Below are positions 53,986 through 64,000 of a stretch of DNA of 64,000 nt, piece by piece; the first letter of the stretch is position 1, and the number at the start of each line of letters is the position of its first letter. Made by a program: the position numbers and the translations under genes. Below the pieces are notes generated by a model. That model ran no database searches and had not been told where the DNA came from. It saw nothing but the letters and a program-made list of their open reading frames with translations. The DNA is from Limanda limanda (Eukaryota; Chordata; Actinopteri; Pleuronectiformes; Pleuronectidae): contig NC_083656.1 of NCBI RefSeq assembly GCF_963576545.1, positions 11,317,393 through 11,381,392 of the forward strand, given 5' to 3'.

Positions 53986-56900
53986 CAGCCGTGGGCGCTG
54001 GTGATCAAGAGGAGCTGCTGTTCGTTCATGACTCCATATCAGGTAATCAATTCCTGGTGGACTCCTGCTCGCAGAAGAGCCTTCTCCCTCCTGCAGCTAC
54101 GGACCTCTCGGCCCGTGGCAGTGGTCCGCGTCTGACAGCGGCTAACGGCTCGGCTATAGAGACGTTTGGTACCAAGTCTGTGACTGTGTGTTTCAATGGA
54201 CGCAAATTTCTGTGTGATTTTGTTGTAGCCTCCATTACGGTTCCTATTATCGGAGCAGATTTTCTGTGCACTAATGGGTTGTTAGTGGATGTAACTAATC
54301 GCAGGCTCATTGATGCTGTATCTTTTGCCTCTTTTCCGTGTCAGTCAGGGGGACCCGGGCCGTTAACACACGCTAATTTTGCGGCGTCAAAGGATGTCTT
54401 CCAGCACTTACTGGCGGAATTTCCTTCGCTGACAACGCCCGCATTTTCTGCCGCGGTTACTAAACACGGCGTGGAACATTTCATTCCCACTGCGGGTACG
54501 CCCGTTTTCGCACGTTCGCGTCGCCTCGACACCGTGAAGTTAGCCACCGCGAAGGAGGAGTTTGCTACCATGGAGCGTTTGGGGATCGTTAGGCGGTCCA
54601 ACAGCCCGTGGGCTTCACCGCTCCACATGGTGCCCAAGGCGGACGGTTCTTGGCGGCCGTGCGGCGACTTCCGCCGTTTAAATAACATTACGGCCCATGA
54701 CCGTTACCCAATTCCGCATGTTCAGGATTTTTCGATTCGTCTGGCGGGCATGACAATTTTTTCTAAAATCGATTTGGTGCGAGGTTATCATCAGGTGCCT
54801 GTGCGGGCAGAGGACGTGCCCAAGACTGCTGTCATTACGCCGTTTGGGCTTTTCGAGTTCCTGCGGATGCCGTTCGGCCCTAAAGGCGCAGCGCAGACGT
54901 TTCAGCGATTGATGGACTCGGTGCTACGTGACCTCGCGTTTGTTTTCGTCTATTTGGACGATATCTTGGTGGCCAGCCCGTCGGCTGATGAACATTTGTC
55001 ACACCTTAGGCAGGTTTTCCAGCGCCTTGATGGGCATGGTCTCATTGTCAACACAGCCAAGTGCCAGTTTGGGCTGTCTGTCATAGACTTTTTGGGCCAT
55101 CGCATTTCGTCGCAGGGTGCGGTTCCTTTGCCCTCGAAGGTGCATGCAGTTGCGGATTTTCCCCGTCCGGTCTCGGTCAGGTCGCTACAGGAGTTTTTGG
55201 GCATGGTAAACTTTTACAATCGTTTCTTGCCTCGTGCGGCCCAACTCCTGCAACCATTGTATGGTGCTTTGAAGCTTAAGAAAGCCAAGGACCAGGTTGA
55301 TTGGACCCCTGTGAGGATCCAGGCTTTTGAGGGGGCTAAGGCTGCCCTGGCTAACGCGGCGCTTCTGGCGCACCCCGCGTCCCGGGCGCCCATCGCCCTC
55401 ACGACCGATGCTTCATATGTGGCTGTTGGTGTAGTTGTTGAACAGCGGGTTGCGGGTGCGTGGCAGCCCCTTGCATTTTTTAGCCGCGGTTTGCGAGACA
55501 GTGAGCGAAAATACAGTGTGTTTGACCGGGAACTGTTAGCGTTGTACCTGGCTACGCGTCATTTCCGTTTCCTGCTGGAAGGCCGCCCTTTCACAGCCTA
55601 TGTTGACCACAAACCATTGACGTTTGCTATGGCAAAGGTGACAGAGCCATGGTCTGCTCGCCAGCAGCGCCATCTAGCGGCGATCTCCGAATTCACAACG
55701 GACATCCAACATGTGGCGGGTAAAGCGAACCCGGTTGCAGACTGCCTGTCGCGGGTGCTGGTGTGCCCTGTGCATCTTGGGGTTGATTTTTCCGCACTGG
55801 CTGCCGATCAACCTGGGGACCCGGGTATCGTTGCACTGAGAGCTGCGAGTACCGGTCTGGAGCTGGAGGAGGCAGTTGTGCAAGATGGTGGGCCTGCCCT
55901 CCTTTGGGACGTCTCCGCGGGCCGCCCCCGCCCGGTGGTGCCGGTTGCTTGGCGCCGTCGGGTCTTTGATATGGTGCACTCTCTTTCTCATCCGGGTGTC
56001 CGGGCGTCGGTGAAGTTGGTGTCTTCGAAGTTTGTGTGGCCTGGCCTTCGCAAAGAGGTCAAGGAGTGGGCGGCCACATGTGTGGCGTGTCAGCGAGTTC
56101 ACCAGCACACTAGGGCGCCCCTCGAGCCATTTTTGATTCCAGCCAGGCGTTTTGATCATGTGCATATCGACCTTGTGGGGCCTCTTCCCCCTTCCCAGGG
56201 TTTTACACATCTCTTTACTATGGTAGATCGGACCACTAGGTGGCCAGAGGCGGTTCCTCTGTCTTCCACGACATCTGCGGACGTGGCACGCGCTTTTCTT
56301 TCAGCTTGGGTCTCACGTTTTGGTGCACCGTCTGATATCACCTCTGACAGAGGCCCGCAGTTCATTTCGGAGCTCTGGTCGGCGCTAGCAAAGTCTTTGG
56401 GCACACAGGTTCACCGTACCACTGCCTACCACCCCCAGGCTAACGGTTTGTGTGAACGTTTTCACCGGTCGCTTAAGGCGTCATTGCGGGCTGCGCTCTC
56501 AGATGCAAACTGGTTGGATCGGTTGCCGTGGGTGATGCTCGGGTTGCGCTCGGCTCCTAAGGCTGACCTGGATGCCTCGCCTGCAGAGTTGGTGCTCGGT
56601 CAGCCACTCCGCATCCCAGGGGAGTTTCTGCCTCACAGCTCGGCCCCCTTTCCACGTCCTGCGTCACAGTCCGCTTGTGCACCGGTGCCCGTGCATCATT
56701 TTTCTCCTCGGTCTTTCGTGCCAACGGATCTCGCGACCGCTCGGTTTGTTTTCGTGCGTCACGATGCTCACCGGTTTCCCCTCCAGCCCCCGTATGACGG
56801 CCCGTTTAGGGTGTTAGAGGCGGGTTCTAAAAGTTTCATTCTGGACATGGGCGGGCGCAGGGAGCGTGTTTCGTTAGACAGACTTAAGCCAGCTCATCTG

Positions 56901-57107
56901 TTGGCCGGCGAAGAGGTGCTACCGGCCCGGGTTCCCCGTCGTGGTCGCCCCCCTTCTAAGACCCCTGTGTTGTTTTCTCCAGTTGTGCCTCCTGATCCTG
57001 TGTCTGTTGTAAATGATGTCCCTTCTGCTTGTTCCACCCCTGCGTTTGCGGACGGGGATCGGCGTAGCCGTTATGGTCGCCTCGTTAAACCCCCTGAGAG
57101 GTACTGA
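53985..57107 (+). CDS. Pol polyprotein: protease, reverse transcriptase, RNase H, integrase
   Basis: The frame is open from 53796 to the TGA ending at 57107. Its 5' part overlaps gag, so Pol proper probably starts by -1 frameshift before 53985. Residues are numbered from 53796. The protease site reads DSC (89-91) where DTG or DSG is usual. Reverse transcriptase has the YLDD box at 386-389 and the YHQVPV and FLGHRI motifs. RNase H has a TDAS and a DREL motif. Integrase has an HHCC zinc site (His728, His732, Cys762, Cys765) and a D-D-35-E triad (Asp792, Asp851, Glu887). No stop or frameshift interrupts these domains. Codon use is GC-rich compared with the AT-rich flanks, as expected for an insertion. 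Confidence 0.88.
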   Translation, partial: AAVGAGDQEELLFVHDSISGNQFLVDSCSQKSLLPPAATDLSARGSGPRLTAANGSAIETFGTKSVTVCFNGRKFLCDFVVASITVPIIGADFLCTNGLLVDVTNRRLIDAVSFASFPCQSGGPGPLTHANFAASKDVFQHLLAEFPSLTTPAFSAAVTKHGVEHFIPTAGTPVFARSRRLDTVKLATAKEEFATMERLGIVRRSNSPWASPLHMVPKADGSWRPCGDFRRLNNITAHDRYPIPHVQDFSIRLAGMTIFSKIDLVRGYHQVPVRAEDVPKTAVITPFGLFEFLRMPFGPKGAAQTFQRLMDSVLRDLAFVFVYLDDILVASPSADEHLSHLRQVFQRLDGHGLIVNTAKCQFGLSVIDFLGHRISSQGAVPLPSKVHAVADFPRPVSVRSLQEFLGMVNFYNRFLPRAAQLLQPLYGALKLKKAKDQVDWTPVRIQAFEGAKAALANAALLAHPASRAPIALTTDASYVAVGVVVEQRVAGAWQPLAFFSRGLRDSERKYSVFDRELLALYLATRHFRFLLEGRPFTAYVDHKPLTFAMAKVTEPWSARQQRHLAAISEFTTDIQHVAGKANPVADCLSRVLVCPVHLGVDFSALAADQPGDPGIVALRAASTGLELEEAVVQDGGPALLWDVSAGRPRPVVPVAWRRRVFDMVHSLSHPGVRASVKLVSSKFVWPGLRKEVKEWAATCVACQRVHQHTRAPLEPFLIPARRFDHVHIDLVGPLPPSQGFTHLFTMVDRTTRWPEAVPLSSTTSADVARAFLSAWVSRFGAPSDITSDRGPQFISELWSALAKSLGTQVHRTTAYHPQANGLCERFHRSLKASLRAALSDANWLDRLPWVMLGLRSAPKADLDASPAELVLGQPLRIPGEFLPHSSAPFPRPASQSACAPVPVHHFSPRSFVPTDLATARFVFVRHDAHRFPLQPPYDGPFRVLEAGSKSFILDMGGRRERVSLDRLKPAHLLAGEEVLPARVPRRGRPPSKTPVLFSPVVPPDPVSVVNDVPSACSTPAFADGDRRSRYGRLVKPPERY

Positions 57108-57157
57108 CTTTTGTCCCATTTTGTATTTTTCCCTCTGGGTGTTCGGGGGGGGGGCTG

Positions 57158-57326
57158 TGTGGCGTGCACTCATGGGTGTGTCCTCTCACCCAGTGGGTCG
57201 ATGGGAAATGTAAAGTCTGTAGCTATATATACTTCCCGTATGGGGAACATGTGCCTGTTCTTCCTGACGACTGAATAAACAACAGTAAGCAGTACCTGCG
57301 TCTCTGCCTTTCCTTGTCCTGCCACA
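57158..57326 (+). repeat. 3' LTR
   Basis: 169 bases, the same as the left LTR at every base I compared. Preceded by a G-run polypurine tract at about 57146-57154 and followed by acat, the target-site duplicate. AATAAA at 57274-57279. Confidence 0.95.
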
Positions 57327-59584
57327 ACATAACCATTATTATTTCACATTAACTAGAATTATTTTAAATCAAAAGGCCAAAAAGTGTATAATATTTCTAT
57401 CAACAATTTGTCTTAATCAGTTATTAATCCTATAGAATAATGCACAGACATTTAAATATTGCCCGTCATTGACTACTGATTTATCTATTCTGGGATTTAA
57501 CCATTATCGAGACAGAACTGTGTTTCCTGACGTCAATATGAATGTTATTCAATCAGATGATTAATTCTTTGTTGTGCTCATAGACATCACAGCACAAACA
57601 CACACGTACACCCTCCACAGGCACACACACACACACACACACACACCCACACCACCCCCCCACAGTGGAGGATGGTCCAACCTCCCGGGCGGCTCGTCTC
57701 AGATTGGATGTCAGATGCTGGAGACAGCTGCACTCATCACGGCTTTTATGAATACATTACCTTTTATGTTCATCCAAACACTAATTTATCTTCCTCTCAA
57801 AATCAAACGGGACAGACGTTCACTCAGCGGTCCTCGAGAAGATTGGAACTTTTTTCGAAAGCTGCGTCTTGTGTAAGACAAATATCTGCAGCCGGAATAA
57901 GTGCAAATCTTTCGGCTGGGTGGTAATTTGAACGTCGTCTCTGACAGAGCGTGCACGCAGATGTGTGTGTGAGTGTGTGTGTGTGTGTGTGTGTTTGTGC
58001 TGTTTGTGCCCGTTTGATTTTTTTTTGCAGAGATGGCTTATGAAATATCAAAGTGTGTTATTTGCCTCTATGAAACTGCACCACATCAAAGACTTTCTCC
58101 CTCTCCCACAAGAACCCAGGAACCTCAAATTTTTTACTCGTCTGTCTCCCGTCTCAGCTCCGCTCAGACGCCTCTAATGACACAAGATACAGGATGGAGA
58201 GACTGCTGCCAACAAAACAGGGTGAAAAGAGGAGGAAAAAATAGATCTACAACCGAACAGACACATTTTAGGTGATGATTGACGTCCCGGCATCGTTTTA
58301 TTATTCCTGTGATGTTCGTCCAGACACACCGATGCCAGAAACTGTGGCCTCACACTTTGGCTGATGCAGCAATCTGGTGTTATGCGCCGCTCTGCCTGCC
58401 AACCACCTGGCTGGTAGATGCATAATCAACCTCTCAGTCAATCATTCCTCGCACGGCCGACGGTGTAGGATGAGTGTCGGTGGAAGCGTGGCAGACATGC
58501 GCTGGCTGTATGTCCAACTTTGACACTTCACACCCCGCTCCCTAGCATCCCGATGAGTCCTCTGTTATTGGCGAGTTCTTGGGATTCCAGCCACTCGCCG
58601 CCCAGCCTCACGTAGGAGAAGAGAGGGCGCAGCATGTGGGAGGAATATGGCTGCTGGGAATCAGACATTTCTCAGGTGAAGGTTTTCTGCCATTTTCGAA
58701 GTTAAAAACCATCTTTAATCTGCGTGACGAGGAAATGCTCAGCAGAGAAATAATGGAGATTATATCCTGTGTGATGGTTCTGTTGCGTAACAGACCAATG
58801 ACTGGGAAAGGAACAATGAGGACTGATCCTGATGGTTCATGGGAGTCGCCTCTGGTCTGGCAACAAGAACACGGTTTCCTTGGGTGTTGTTTCCAACGCA
58901 CCACTCTGGGTTATGTAATTCAGCCTCGGATGTCCCACATGACACGTTATGTATATTGCATCGCCTAAAAAGCAGCGTTCTCTCTCTCCAACTGCACTCA
59001 GAGCTCGCTAGATTTTTCATCTCCAATTAAAAGGGGAGTAAAGTACTGCTTCACTGGACTCGGGAGAAGAGAAATAACTGACACGCACGCTCCTGAGACG
59101 ACTAAATAATTGAATTTGTTTGCTATCCAGCAGGGGGGGGGGGGGGCGAGACAGGCTCTCATTGAGAATACATTTAGACGTGTGTAGGTTGTTATTTAGT
59201 GCAGTGCTAAAATGCTAAAATGAATAGGAGACGATAACAGTTTTTGTTATTTGGGAAGTGAAAAAACTAAAAGGGTGGAGCCTGTTTTCACTGTTTTGTT
59301 CACACAGGAGTTTTGGCTAGCTAGTGCCATCTGGCTGTGATGTTGCAGATTGCAATCAGCTGACTACCCCTTGCCTCACCCTCCCCACCACAGCTTGTAT
59401 GGGAGGACTTTAAAGTTGCCGGGTGAAAAGAAATCTCTAGAGCCAGCATTTGATTTGTCGGGGTTACTATAGAAATATGGAAGTGCAACCTGACGGAGTC
59501 CATTGAAGAGGACGCGCTCCAGATCAAAAATTAAAGGTTCATTCTAAAATAACAAAAACACAATGAATTTGTGCCAATAAATTA

Positions 59585-60120
59585 AAAATGTAAAGCTAGC
59601 CAGTGTAACAGAGGCCACTACGCAGGAAGTGTTTCAGCTGCGTTTTTTCAGTTGTCCGCTTCACATGCGTCTTGAAAACATTCGCACCCATAAATAAATC
59701 CAACTGTCAACACAGCAGTTGACATTGTAACTTTCCCGTGTGAATTCAGCACTGAATTACAGCTACCAAAAAGTGAAGCCAAATCATCTTGATTGCCCCC
59801 TAGTGGCATGGCTGCAGTGTACATCACAACCCCACCTCATCCATGTTGGTGGACTGACTGGTCAAAGCACAGACTGTGCCTAAAAATAAATTTTAGGTTG
59901 GTCTTACCACACTTATCACACATATATTAGTATCTTTAAGTGAGGATTTTTTTTAAATCTATTTGATGCTATAAAAACAGGGTGAAACATCACGATTGAC
60001 AGCTGAGACTGACTCCCGTTGGTCGAGTGCTTGTATCAGAAGCTTATGTTAAATGTGCACCATGGCTGCATCTGTTTGGGATTTTTTTCCTACATTTTTG
60101 GAAAACGGGTAGAAAAAGGA
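59585..60120. repeat. Old dispersed repeat with 'gccccctagtggc' motif
   Basis: The 'attgccccctagtggcatggctgcagtg' block and the following 'catccatgttggtggactgactggtc' and 'ttgacagctgagactgactcc' parts recur in many fish genomes. Non-coding and degenerate. Confidence 0.4.
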
Positions 60121-60129
60121 GACACATCA

Positions 60130-60272
60130 TCTTGATAGTTCACCCAAAAATGAAAATGTAATTATTATCTACTCACCGCTATGTCGATGGAGGGGTGGGT
60201 GAAGTGTTTGAGTCCACAAAGCACTTTTCAGGGGTAAACAGCATTGCAGCCAAATCCAATACAATTGAAGTA
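60130..60272 (+). repeat. Dispersed repeat, 'agttcacccaaaaatgaaaa' family, copy 2
   Basis: Partner of 41650-41790 in the same orientation. It lacks a few bases of the 'ttctggagtttcagg' part. Confidence 0.65.
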
Positions 60273-63200
60273 AACGGCGACCACTTCTTCAAACAGAAAA
60301 AAAACAAACAGAAAAAACACATGACATGTTTTCAATCAGTGTGAGATAGTTATGTGTTTATGAGAATGGTTCATTCTTTTATTTTTCCCACAATGCCTGT
60401 GCTGTGTGTGGACAAGCCTGTTAACATAATGAACTGCAATACTGATGCAAATATATCAAAAGATGCAATATTAAAAGTGTAGTTCAATACAATAGCCCTC
60501 AAACAAGTACTTTTGTTATGCATTTGTATTTGCACTGCTTTGTCATTATTGATTGTAGTTTGATCTGTGTTATTTTGTTACACAATATGATGTGTGATAA
60601 TCTATTATGACGTAAAACAATGTTACATTATACATACACAGTACAATGACAGCACTAACATGAATTATACAAGTTGGATGAATAATCTTTGTCATAATCT
60701 CAGCAGAAACATTCTGACGCTCACAGTGTTGCAGGGCTAAGTGTCCTATTACACAGGTGTTCCTCACATTGTGGCCACCCCCCCTGTGTGTCCCATTTAC
60801 CACAGCAGCGCACCTCATCGATCCACCCAAACAGAGAGTGGTGAGAAGGTGAAAGCTAATCATCAAGATCCTGCTCGTCGTCACTCCTCCGTCCAGGGAC
60901 GAGAGTTTCTCAAAATGGAGACGTAGCCGCAGCATCAAGGATCGAATTCGGCCCCAGGGGACGCCACGATTGGATTGATCAATACGATTAAATTGCCTCT
61001 CTGAAATGCATCAAACACATCAATGTAGCAAGAGCTAAAAAAAGTGAAGAAATTCAGCATGTCAGATGCATCGTGTTGAGGAGTCAAGGAGGGTAATGTC
61101 ACAAAAGTTGCTGAATACTCCACTGACGTCTTGATAATTATGTTCTTTTGGAACTGATACAATTGGCAAATGATTATTGATTCGAGCAGAGGAGAAGCCT
61201 GGCATCCGCACAGAATGGTTCTGGTTGGAGTCTGCGAATTTTCTAATCACACTCATACATGCATATTAAGTACACATCCGTGCATTTTACTGTGGAATAG
61301 AGACAAACGCTCAATTCCTAATGAAATAAACAACACTGTGTCTTCCCTGCTGCTGCTAAGAGACGCATGTTGCAGCCCCATCACACCAAAGGTGATTTTC
61401 ACAATTTCAATACGGCAACTGAGAAGTGAGAGGGTGAAAATGCAATTCCCAAAACTGATGACTGTTATTCAAAATTACAAGAACAGAAAGACAAAGAGGC
61501 CACATTAATTCTTAATACGCTCAGCCTTGGGCCAAACTAATAAAAGCACAATTGAATCAGCTCTAAATAAATTATGGTGCCGGTAGTTTAATATTAAATC
61601 CTCTCCCTCAGTGTCACTGTTAGATACGATGCTACCATACATCTCAGTTAACCCACAAGTTCGTACTGAAGGGCATTTAACAGCTAATTCAGGTTGAGCT
61701 CAGCCTCATTCCCCAAATTATTTTATTTCTGTTTCAACTGGGGCTTCTCAGGCAAACACTGAGCGCCACCATGTGGAACAAAGAGTAGCTGCACAAAAAA
61801 ACCTGCCGTCAAAAAAACCCATCAAATCACCCAGAACTACATACTTCATATGTCAACAAAATTTTATTTTCATGACATGATTAGATTCTGCTGTCGTTTG
61901 TCTTGCGTTGCCAAATTAATGCCAGCACACACTGCTACTCCCCAAAAAACATGATGAACATACCACAGGTCAGAATTACATTATATCACAGAATATGAAT
62001 GGGAAAAAAAGAATAAAAAGAAAAAATTTGCTCTCATGCATTTGTGAAAATAAATAACTCCTCATAGCACCTCACCATATTTATACATCCCTCTCTTATA
62101 GCCAGCACCTGCAAGGTTTCACTTAAAGTGGATGTGACAAACATAAGTCAGTTCATTTACTGCATGTATTGGCTGTAATAGCACAGTTTCAACTCACTGT
62201 AGCCACCAGGCACTGAAGTTAACATTTAGATTTATTCTGCACCGTGTGCCAGAAGGCTCTATGAAGCAGTTTACAGTCCAGCTGCTCTGGCTTAGAATCG
62301 CACTCTCCTCCTTGAATGTGACATTCACTTGATCTATAGCTGTGATATTTATATAACCATAACTACTATTTGTGTATCTGTATCTGTGGGACGAAAAATC
62401 ATTCGATGAAGCCTTACAGTGCAATCTTTTCACAGTGAAAAACTCAAGATATTGTGATTTACAGTACTTCATTAAAGGTATTAACATCTATCTATTGTGG
62501 TATTGTAAGTAGGTCTGAGGTTGGATCGTACCAAAAAGGAAAATCAAGACAACTTCAGATGGTTGAGAAAATATTGCACATCGTAAATTTGGGGGATTTT
62601 TTAAGACAAAAACAGACGAATAAGGGATAAAATGGCAGCATTTTGTTTTAAACTGTCCCGGCCTACATTGAAAAAACGTAATATATATTTAGAACAAAAG
62701 AACAAGCCACACATCAGGGCATGCACAGTACACTAGTGGTGTCCTTTGAACGCGTCATTTTAGTTTCCTAGCTCTTACAGTTGAAGCTGGTAAAAGACGC
62801 GAAGATGAGAGTTACACCAAAAGTCGTAAATTGCAGCAAAAAACATTTTTAAAAAATTGCCTTTTAAAAGACGTCGAGGTAAAAACGTGAGACGAAGGAA
62901 CACAGTACAGAAAACGTTACTTTGCAAATGCGTTGATTTACTTTGAGAGGGTGAATGAGCAATACTTATCATTCATACAAAAATGTATATTAACTGTTGA
63001 AGAAATGTGCAAACAAAGCTTTAATAAAGTATGCCTCAACATGCTCTCTGATGCTGGCATTTGGAAAAATATACAGTTAGAAATATATACACATCCAAGA
63101 GTAGCACGTCTACATACTCAGTGTGGGCATCAGCAAGAATCTGCTTGCATAGTTAAGTGCATGCATAAGCAATTTCAGCATGCAACAACGGTCGTATACT

Positions 63201-63473
63201 TCGTGACAGGTGTGTTTTATTTATTTTTTTCTCAGTGCATTCAGTGTTTATCTATGCGTTTCGATGCAAGGTAGAGATGTGCGCAAGCTGCGATGTCACA
63301 CGTGAAAGACAGAGAACTGAGGGTGGGGGTGGGGAGGGGGAGGGGCTGACTAAAAACGCATCGTAAATGTTCTACGTACATGTGTGGTGTTCAACCAAGG
63401 CAAAACACAGCTGTCTATGAATATGTCGTCTTAGCGTGTAGTGGCTTTTTTTTTGTTGTTGCCGTTGTTGTTT

Positions 63474-63586
63474 TTACATAAACCCTGTGTTCATCTGAGA
63501 GGAATGTTTGGAGATGTCTGGCAGTCTGAAGATGCTGGTCCCCATGAGGAGCATGGGCAACCGCCGGTAAGTGGTGGCATCAGCAG
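63474..63586 (-). CDS. Candidate last coding exon of an unidentified gene
   Basis: On the minus strand a pyrimidine-rich acceptor (..cctctgccctccag, ending at 63587) is followed by 113 bases open in one frame to TAA. They encode 36 residues that include TTYRRLPMLLMGTSIFRL and end SQMNTGFM. The composition looks protein-like and the downstream sequence suits a 3' UTR. I do not recognise the family, and the rest of the gene would lie right of the window. It could be chance. Confidence 0.3.
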
Positions 63587-64000
63587 CTGGAGGGCAGAGG
63601 TGGTGACGGGTGGGGGGAGCTCGTCTTAGGGGGGTGGGGTGGGAGTTAACAGGTTATCACTGCTAAATCAAACACAAAACATTGAAGAGTCATTACAAAA
63701 ACCCAGGTCTCCAGACATTAAACACCAACGACACATGCTTCATTCCTGCACCTCCATGACAGACTCCCCCCTCTTCTTCCCCATCTCCTTAAAGGCTGTT
63801 GCACAATTACTACACCGAGGAGCATATGTAAACAGCAGTTCAGGTTAAATAGGCTAAATTGTGTTTTACTTGAAATAACATTTTCAGTGCTAAGTAAATA
63901 TTAAAATTGAATTATAAATCGTTCTACACCTGCAGTTATAGAATTTAGGTTAAATACTACACTATGATTATCTGAGGCACTGATGTTTGTTGTTGACATA

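Larger units (their letters stand above)
53453..57326 (+). mobile_element. Ty3/gypsy-type LTR retrotransposon, CsRn1-like
   Basis: A 3,874-base element bounded by direct LTRs of 169 bases that read the same at every position, with TGTGG/CCACA termini and a 4-base target duplication (acat on both sides). One base after the left LTR comes TGGTGACCCCG, complementary to the 3' end of tRNA-Trp. A G-rich tract just before the right LTR can serve as the polypurine primer. The domain order protease, reverse transcriptase, RNase H, integrase marks the Ty3/gypsy group. A tRNA-Trp primer plus a Gag CHCC motif are features reported for the CsRn1 lineage, so placement there is likely. Identical LTRs imply recent insertion. 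Gag is short, so the copy may depend on others for particles. Confidence 0.9.
57327..63473. other. Non-coding interval right of the retrotransposon
   Basis: No recognised gene body. It holds a CA tract (57618-57647), a GT tract (57964-57994), a G-run near 59132-59146, old dispersed repeats (59585-60120 and 60130-60272) and AT-rich sequence. If the candidate exon at 63474-63586 is real, the part left of it (about 61.8-63.47 kb) would be its 3' UTR. That stretch is AT-rich and without microsatellites, and holds minus-strand AATAAA at about 61864 and 63213. Confidence 0.5.

Overview
This window looks like vertebrate nuclear DNA, most probably from a teleost fish. Genes are split by GT-AG introns. 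Dinucleotide, CAG and pentamer microsatellites are dense, and several interspersed repeats have the look of well-known teleost families. The recognisable proteins are vertebrate ones. No bacterial operon, CRISPR array, rRNA or tRNA gene was seen.

Layout. (1) 181-8775, minus strand: an 11-coding-exon histidine acid phosphatase, reconstructed exon by exon as a 412-residue type I membrane protein. It has a TATA-type promoter and two 5' untranslated exon parts. It is called acp4-like because lrrc4b lies next to it, as in the human 19q13.33 neighbourhood. A possible last exon of a convergent plus-strand gene sits at the extreme left edge. (2) 8776-20260: about 11.5 kb without a recognised gene, holding microsatellites and one old repeat. 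(3) 20260-24091, minus: lrrc4b (netrin-G ligand 3), a postsynaptic LRR/Ig adhesion protein with a tiny intron and a uORF that overlaps its start; a possible upstream non-coding exon lies near 28.3 kb. (4) 24.1-33.9 kb: non-coding DNA with long GT arrays and common repeats. (5) 33.9-39.87 kb: a tandem duplication of about 2.7-2.8 kb. Each copy carries a small three-coding-exon gene (151 and 146 residues) of a family I cannot name, on the minus strand. An interferon-response-like element lies just upstream; it is perfect in one copy and altered in the other. (6) 42.4-46.97 kb, plus: a two-exon heparan sulfate 3-O-sulfotransferase closest to HS3ST2. (7) 47-53.4 kb: non-coding with repeats. (8) 53453-57326, plus: an apparently young Ty3/gypsy-type LTR retrotransposon with identical 169-bp LTRs, a tRNA-Trp-type primer site, an intact pol frame, a shortened gag and an unusual protease triad. 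(9) 57.3-64 kb: non-coding and repeats, with one candidate terminal coding exon on the minus strand at 63.5 kb.

Two of the identified single-copy genes act at the neuronal or cell surface: lrrc4b binds presynaptic partners, and hs3st2 modifies heparan sulfate. Nothing in the window suggests that they are co-regulated. The most interesting parts are the duplicated unnamed gene pair with its upstream element, and the retrotransposon, whose pol is intact although its gag and protease look compromised.
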